NCBI GenBank assembly: GCA_963774305.1
Contig: CAVZEM010000010.1
Span: 62,001 to 126,000 of the forward strand
Direction of reading: 5' to 3'
From: DASUPK01 sp963774305
Lineage (GTDB): Bacteria; Actinomycetota; Thermoleophilia; Solirubrobacterales; 70-9
DNA length: 64,000 nucleotides
This document shows positions 59,605 to 64,000 of this stretch, piece by piece; positions within the stretch are counted from its first letter, which is position 1, and every line of letters begins with the position of its first letter. The notes beneath the pieces were generated by a model, which worked only from the letters and a program-made list of their open reading frames with translations, searched no databases and was not told where the DNA came from. The position numbers and the translations under genes were made by a program.

Positions 59605-60288
59605 CTACTTCGCGCCGAGCTTCGCCGCGGCTTCGCGGATGTTCTTGACCGTCGCGTCCGGCGCCTTGCGGCCGTCGAGCTTCTCGCCGTGGCGGTTCAC
59701 CCAGATCGTCGGCACGTTCAGCTTCAGCGCCGGGCCGACGTCGCTTTCGTAGCCCGCGGCGATGTGGACCCAACCCTTCTTGCCGCCGATCCGGCGGGCG
59801 CACTCGCGCAGGTGGGTCGGGTCGGGCTTGTAGCTGCGGACCTGCTGAGCCGTGACGACGAGGTCGAGCTCAGTGCGAAGGTGGCGCCTGGAGATGCCGA
59901 GCAGCTTGTCGTCGACGTTCGAGATGATGCCGATGTCGTACCGCTCCTTGAGCCGGTCCATCGCGGCGTTCGCCTCTCGAAAAGGGGGCCACGACCCCAC
60001 GCTGTCGGGCAGGAACTGGGCGCGCGAGGGCTCGATCGTCCAGTCGATCTCCTCCGCCGTCTGCACGGCGGCCCTGCGGAGAACCTCCGCGTAGAGCTCG
60101 TAGGAGCCGGACATGATCTGGGCCTGGTTCTCGAAGAACCTCTCCAGGAAGGACTTCTCGTCGATGGTGAGGCCGTCGCGGTCGGCCTCACGCTTGAAGG
60201 CGTCGGCGATGCCCTTCTCCCAATCGATCAGGGTGCCGTAGCAATCCGTCGTCACCCACTTGATGTCTTTCAGCTTCGGAAGGGCCAT
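59605..60288 (-). CDS. HAD-superfamily hydrolase (haloacid dehalogenase type II-like)
   Basis: 227 residues from ATG 60288. Nucleophile region WVTTDCYGTLIDWEKG (D in DCYGT), second motif IGIISNVDDKLLG, lysine motif VRSYKPDPTHL and GYESDVGPALKL as the acidic fourth motif. The start is set to MALPKLKDIKW because the upstream extension is Arg-rich. Substrate unknown. Divergent from sucC. Confidence 0.87.
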   Translation of the reverse strand: MALPKLKDIKWVTTDCYGTLIDWEKGIADAFKREADRDGLTIDEKSFLERFFENQAQIMSGSYELYAEVLRRAAVQTAEEIDWTIEPSRAQFLPDSVGSWPPFREANAAMDRLKERYDIGIISNVDDKLLGISRRHLRTELDLVVTAQQVRSYKPDPTHLRECARRIGGKKGWVHIAAGYESDVGPALKLNVPTIWVNRHGEKLDGRKAPDATVKNIREAAAKLGAK

Positions 60289-60361
60289 GAGAGCCGCGGG
60301 AGTATTGCAATTTGCCTTTTTTCGGCGCTGCCGACCCCCTCTGCGCGCCTGACAGCCGCTC

Positions 60362-61549
60362 ATGTACCCTCTCGCGGCCTTGGATCTGCTCGAGTATCAG
60401 GGAAAGCAGCTCTTCGCCGGCCACGGGGTTCCCGTACCCGATGGGCGGGTCGCCGACACCGTCGAAGCCGCCGTCGAGGCGGCCGAGGAGATCGGCTATC
60501 CGTGCGTGATCAAGGCGCAGGTGCAGATCGGCGGCCGGGGCAAGGCGGGCGGCATCAAGGTCGCCCAGGACAAGGCGGAGGCGGAGGAGCACGCCAAGGC
60601 GATCCTCGGGATGGACATCCGCGGGCCGCGCGGCGAGGGGCCGTTCACCGTCCATCAGGTGTGGGTCGAGCGGGCCTCCGACATCGAGGCCGAGTACTAC
60701 GCCTCGATCATCCTCGATCGCTCCGCCAAGAAGCTGCTGGCGATGCTCTCGACCATGGGAGGCATGAACGTCGAGGAGATCGCCGAGAAGGACCCGGACG
60801 CGCTGGTCCGTCGCCACGTCGAGCCAAGCGAGGGCTTTGGCGATGCTCAGGCCGCCGCACTGGCCGAGGACGCCGGCGTCGACGATGACGCCAAGGAGGG
60901 GATTGCGACCACCCTGGTGCAGCTCTACAACGCCTTCAACGAAAGCGATGCGACGCTGATCGAGGTCAACCCGATGGTCGTGACCAAGGACCGCCGGGTG
61001 ATCGCCCTCGACGCCAAGGTGACGATCGACAACTCCGCGCTCTTCCGCCACGAGGACCTCGCCGGCCTCGAGGAGGGCTTCATCGAGGACCCGCAGGAGC
61101 GGATGGCGAAGGAGAAGGGCCTCACCTACGTGAAGCTCGACGGCGACATCGGCATCCTCGGCAACGGCGCCGGGCTCTGCATGTCCACCCTCGACGTGGT
61201 CGCGCAGGCCGGCGGCAAGCCCGCCAACTTCCTCGACGCCGGCGGCGGCTCCAAGGCCGAGGCGATCATCGACGCGCTCGAGGTGATCACCTCCGACGAG
61301 AAGGTCGTCGCGATCCTCTTCAACATCTTCGGCGGCATCACCCGCTGCGACGAGATCGCCAAGGGCATCATCGAGGCCTCACAGAAGATCGAAATCGGCG
61401 TGCCGCTCGTCGTCAGGCTCGACGGGACCAACTCGGAAGAGGGGCTCGGCCTCCTGGCCGACGCCGACCTGCCGAACCTCCACGTGGAGAAGACGATGCT
61501 CGGCGCCGCCGGGAAGGTCGTCGAGCTCGCCAAGGCGGAGTCGTCATGA
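60362..61549 (+). CDS. sucC: succinate-CoA ligase (ADP-forming), beta subunit
   Basis: ATP-grasp subunit of succinyl-CoA synthetase, TCA cycle, 395 residues. LLEYQGKQLFAGHGVPVPDG is the family start, KAQVQIGGRGKAGGIKVA the ATP-grasp loop and FNIFGGITRCDEIAKGI the CoA-side end. ATG 60362. Its stop overlaps sucD (ATGA). Confidence 0.95.
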   Translation: MYPLAALDLLEYQGKQLFAGHGVPVPDGRVADTVEAAVEAAEEIGYPCVIKAQVQIGGRGKAGGIKVAQDKAEAEEHAKAILGMDIRGPRGEGPFTVHQVWVERASDIEAEYYASIILDRSAKKLLAMLSTMGGMNVEEIAEKDPDALVRRHVEPSEGFGDAQAAALAEDAGVDDDAKEGIATTLVQLYNAFNESDATLIEVNPMVVTKDRRVIALDAKVTIDNSALFRHEDLAGLEEGFIEDPQERMAKEKGLTYVKLDGDIGILGNGAGLCMSTLDVVAQAGGKPANFLDAGGGSKAEAIIDALEVITSDEKVVAILFNIFGGITRCDEIAKGIIEASQKIEIGVPLVVRLDGTNSEEGLGLLADADLPNLHVEKTMLGAAGKVVELAKAESS

Positions 61550-62424
61550 GCATCATCGTCGGCGACGACACCAAGCTCGTCATCTCGGGCCTGACCGGGC
61601 GCGAGGGCACCTTCCACGGCCTCCGCAACCGCGACTACGGCACAGACGTCGTCGCCGGCGTCACGCCCAAGAAGGGCGGCCAGGACGTCGAGGGCATCCC
61701 GATCTTCGACACGATCAAGGAGGCGGTCGACGAGAAGGGTGCGAACACCTCGATGATCTTCGTCCCTGCGCGGTTCGCGTCGGCTGCGATCAACGAGGCG
61801 ATCGACGCCGGCATCGGCTCGGTGATCGCGATCACCGAGCACATCCCGGTGCACGACATGCTCGACACCTATTGGAAGGCGCGCGACGCAGGGGTGCGGC
61901 TGATCGGCCCCAACTGCCCGGGCGTCCTCTCTCCCGGCAAGGCGAACGTCGGGATCATCCCGGCGCAGTTCTTCGAGCAGGGCTCGATCGGCGTCGTCTC
62001 GAAGTCGGGGACGCTGACCTACCAGATCGGAAACGAGCTCAAGCAGGCGGGCCTTGGGAACTCGAGCATCGTCGGCATCGGCGGCGACCCGATCGTCGGC
62101 TCCGACTTCATCGACATCCTCACCCTCTTCGAGCAGGATGACGAGACCGAGCTGATCGTGATGGTCGGAGAGATCGGCGGCGACGCCGAGGAGCGCGCCG
62201 CCGAGTTCATCGCCGAGCACGTCTCCAAGCCCGTCGTCGCCTACATCGCGGGCTTCACCGCTCCGCCCGGCAAGCAGATGGGCCATGCCGGGGCAATCAT
62301 CTCCGGCTCCTCGGGTACGGCGGAGGCCAAGAAGCAGGCTCTCGAGGCCCAGGGCATCCGGGTCGGCAAGAGCCCGACGGAGACGGCACAGCTCGCCGCA
62401 GAGACGATCGGCGCGAAGGCCTAG
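61546..62424 (+). CDS. sucD: succinate-CoA ligase (ADP-forming), alpha subunit
   Basis: CoA-binding subunit with the phosphohistidine: GKQMGHAGAII carries H247. Rossmann CoA site TKLVISGLTGREGTFHG, GPNCPGVLSPGKANVGIIP and SKSGTLTYQIGNEL match. 292 residues, 4-bp overlap with sucC. Confidence 0.95.
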   Translation: MSIIVGDDTKLVISGLTGREGTFHGLRNRDYGTDVVAGVTPKKGGQDVEGIPIFDTIKEAVDEKGANTSMIFVPARFASAAINEAIDAGIGSVIAITEHIPVHDMLDTYWKARDAGVRLIGPNCPGVLSPGKANVGIIPAQFFEQGSIGVVSKSGTLTYQIGNELKQAGLGNSSIVGIGGDPIVGSDFIDILTLFEQDDETELIVMVGEIGGDAEERAAEFIAEHVSKPVVAYIAGFTAPPGKQMGHAGAIISGSSGTAEAKKQALEAQGIRVGKSPTETAQLAAETIGAKA

Positions 62425-62486
62425 CGCCGGGCGGGCGCGCTACCTGCAGGGTCAGAGGGTCCAGTGGGGCGGACCGGCGCGCGCCC

Positions 62487-63116
62487 TTAGGCGGTCTGGC
62501 GCGAGGCGCGGCGGCGGAGCTTCGCGCGCGCCCGGGCGGCGCGCTTCTGCTCCTCGCTCTTGGTCAGCGGCCTGTTGCGAGGGCGCTCCGGTGTCGAGGC
62601 CTCGGCAGGTGCGGGCTCGGCCTGTGCGGGCTCGGCCTCGGGCTCCGGCGCCGGAGCCTTGGCCCGAGGCGGGGTCGCTGGCCCGGTCCTGCGCTTGATC
62701 TGCGACTTGTCGAGGTCGCCGCCGAGCAGCTCCTTGGCCGCGCGCACCGCCTCCTTGGGCTTCAGGTAGGTCACCCAGGAGACGATCTTCCCGTAGTCCA
62801 CGACCCAGAGGCCACCGAAGCGGCGATCGATCGCCACTCCGTCCTTGGGCTTGCCCCGCTCTCGGCAGATCGCGACCACCTTGCCGGGCCCAACCTCGGC
62901 GATCTCCTCGACATCGAAGCGGTAGGACTCCCAGCTGTCGAGATAGCGCCGCATGGCCCGCTGCACGTCCTCGTGTTTCCAGACGAGATCGCCGTCGGGC
63001 CTCGAGGCCCGCTCGTCCCAGCGGATCAGGGGATCGGCGAGCGCAAGCGCGATCTCGCAGTCACCGTTGCCGTAGGCCTGCAGCGCGATCCTCACCAACT
63101 CAAGCGACGCCGGCAT
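62487..63116 (-). CDS. SnoaL-like protein with basic, Pro/Ala-rich C-terminal extension
   Basis: 209 residues from ATG 63116. The first about 130 are an NTF2-fold domain (LVRIALQAYGNGDCEIAL; DVQRAMRRYLDSWESYRF; GGLWVVDYGKIVSWVTYL). Then a KAPAPEPEAEPAQAEPAPAE linker and an Arg/Lys-rich end (RARAKLRRRASR). Function unknown. Divergent from the aminotransferase. Confidence 0.72.
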   Translation of the reverse strand: MPASLELVRIALQAYGNGDCEIALALADPLIRWDERASRPDGDLVWKHEDVQRAMRRYLDSWESYRFDVEEIAEVGPGKVVAICRERGKPKDGVAIDRRFGGLWVVDYGKIVSWVTYLKPKEAVRAAKELLGGDLDKSQIKRRTGPATPPRAKAPAPEPEAEPAQAEPAPAEASTPERPRNRPLTKSEEQKRAARARAKLRRRASRQTA

Positions 63117-63268
63117 CGACCAACAGTATTGCCGACGCGTCGGGCGCTCAATTTCGAAATTCACCGGACCGAGGCGGCATCCGTGCCGGTCGGTGCATCC
63201 TGCTGATAACGCGGCCTTCATCCCCGCTGGAGGCGGAGTATTTCACCGTTCGTATACTCGATGTGCCG

Positions 63269-64000
63269 ATGGCCGAACGTACGATCAGCTTCGCTCGGGG
63301 CGCGCCAAGTGCCGACATCCTTCCGCATGAAGCCGTGCGCGAGGCTGCGGCGCATGCCCTCGAGTCCGACTGGGAGAAGGCGCTCAGCTACGGCACCGGG
63401 CGCGGCCATCCCGGCCTCTGCGAGTGGATCGCGGAGATGCACCGGGTCGAGCCCGAGCGGGTCATGGTGACCAACGGCTCGATGGAGGGCGCAGCACTGC
63501 TCTTCCGCCATCTCGTCTCAAAGGGCGACCGCGTCGTGGTCGAGCAGCCCACCTACGACCGCACGCTGCTCCTGCTCCAGCAGGCCGGCGCCGAGCTCGT
63601 GGGCGCGCCGCTCGAATCGGACGGCGTCGACCCGTCGGCGATCGAGTCCGCCTGCGCCCAGGGCGAGGTGAAGCTCGCCCACGTCATCCCGAACTTCCAC
63701 AACCCCGCCGGCTGCACGCTCTCAGTGAAGAAACGGAGCGCCCTGGTGAAGCTGGCGGCCGACAATGGCTTCACGCTCTTCGAGGACGACCCGTACCGCC
63801 TCATCTCCTTCGACGAAGCCCGTGGAGAGACCATGCTCGACATGGACGACGCGGACCGCGTGCTGCACGCGTCCTCGTTCTCCAAGTCGGTCAGCCCCGG
63901 AGTGCGCGTCGGCTACCTGGTCGGGCCGGCCGAGCAGATCGCGACCCTCGCCAAGCAGGCCAACGAGCAGTACATCTCGCCGAACATGCTGGCCGAGTCG
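63269..64000 (+). CDS. PLP-dependent class I/II aminotransferase (cut by window end)
   Basis: 244 residues of a fold type I aminotransferase of the 2-aminoadipate/MocR-like group: ISFARGAPSADILPHEAV, YGTGRGHPGLCEWIAE, VTNGSMEGAALLF, NFHNPAGCTLS, FEDDPYRLISF, and the PLP lysine in SSFSKSVSPGVRVGYLVG. ATG 63269 or ATG 63261; TATACT lies at 63253-63258. The C-terminus is beyond the window. Confidence 0.88.
   Translation, partial: MAERTISFARGAPSADILPHEAVREAAAHALESDWEKALSYGTGRGHPGLCEWIAEMHRVEPERVMVTNGSMEGAALLFRHLVSKGDRVVVEQPTYDRTLLLLQQAGAELVGAPLESDGVDPSAIESACAQGEVKLAHVIPNFHNPAGCTLSVKKRSALVKLAADNGFTLFEDDPYRLISFDEARGETMLDMDDADRVLHASSFSKSVSPGVRVGYLVGPAEQIATLAKQANEQYISPNMLAES

Noticed and set aside
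59364..59648. 94-codon ORF with MSLGQQCVLP start
   Set aside because: Has a ribosome site but the protein text is in the neighbouring frame; this frame runs into the convergent HAD gene.

Overview
The window is high-GC DNA with dense, often overlapping genes on both strands. Its content points to a high-GC actinobacterium, most likely of the Thermoleophilia/Solirubrobacterales type. The evidence is a cobalamin-dependent ribonucleotide reductase under NrdR, a lysine-tailed topoisomerase I, an acyl-CoA carboxylase with a separate epsilon-type subunit, several secreted proteins with Lys/Cys-rich tails, and many genes whose start codon lies only 6-10 nt after a TANNNT -10 motif (leaderless style). 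The taxon is an inference; no rRNA or ribosomal protein gene is present to settle it.

Layout. 1-6.1 kb: a truncated sensor kinase, holB-tmk and topA, all on the minus strand. 6.2-12.5 kb: a sugar epimerase, a secreted GH31 glycosidase, a siroheme-synthesis enzyme, a methyltransferase and a hemolysin-III membrane protein. 12.5-15.9 kb: NrdR box, nrdR and nrdJ. 16-23 kb: SnoaL-like genes, a lipoprotein, and a five-gene minus-strand unit (phzF-like, membrane protein, class III aminotransferase, amine oxidase, MBL hydrolase). 23.2-27.1 kb: a metal-handling cluster with a divergent CsoR operator, a YHS-tailed permease and a cyclase-YHS fusion. 27.5-30.1 kb: a degenerate GGDEF/HD-GYP protein and a Cax antiporter. 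30.2-33.7 kb: frameshifted secreted-protein and sigma/anti-sigma genes. 34-39.5 kb: surface-sugar enzymes (UDP-glucuronate decarboxylase-like, WecB) among small metabolic genes. 39.5-42.6 kb: decayed sequence and a frameshifted methylmalonyl-CoA mutase. 43.9-45.7 kb and 56.6-62.4 kb: acyl-CoA carboxylase subunits and sucCD; with the mutase they make a propionyl-CoA to succinate route. 48.7-56.5 kb: sulfate assimilation (siroheme sulfite reductase, APS reductase, ATP sulfurylase, APS kinase, an Rrf2 regulator, a TauE-type permease), to which the 9.6 kb siroheme gene probably contributes cofactor.

The most unusual content is a family of three tRNA-like RNAs at 28831-29007 (minus), 47915-48094 (plus) and 3519-3660 (plus, reduced). 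Two have a D-arm with an invariant AAGGC loop, an anticodon arm with a bulged U, a long variable arm and a T-arm closed by an extended 10-11 bp acceptor-side helix. In all three, a downstream segment is perfectly complementary to the 5' half of that copy's own anticodon arm, through the anticodon (11, 11 and 14 nt), and is followed by a hairpin and a strong terminator. The anticodon arms differ (GAG, CAG, GCC) but the complementarity is kept in each copy, which argues for a selected RNA switch or a self-masking tRNA-like element.

Several genes carry frameshifts (MBL hydrolase, 30.2 and 30.7-32.2 kb secreted genes, sigma factor, 39.6 kb gene, methylmalonyl-CoA mutase). Some lie in short GC repeats or conserved enzymes and may be assembly errors rather than real pseudogenes.
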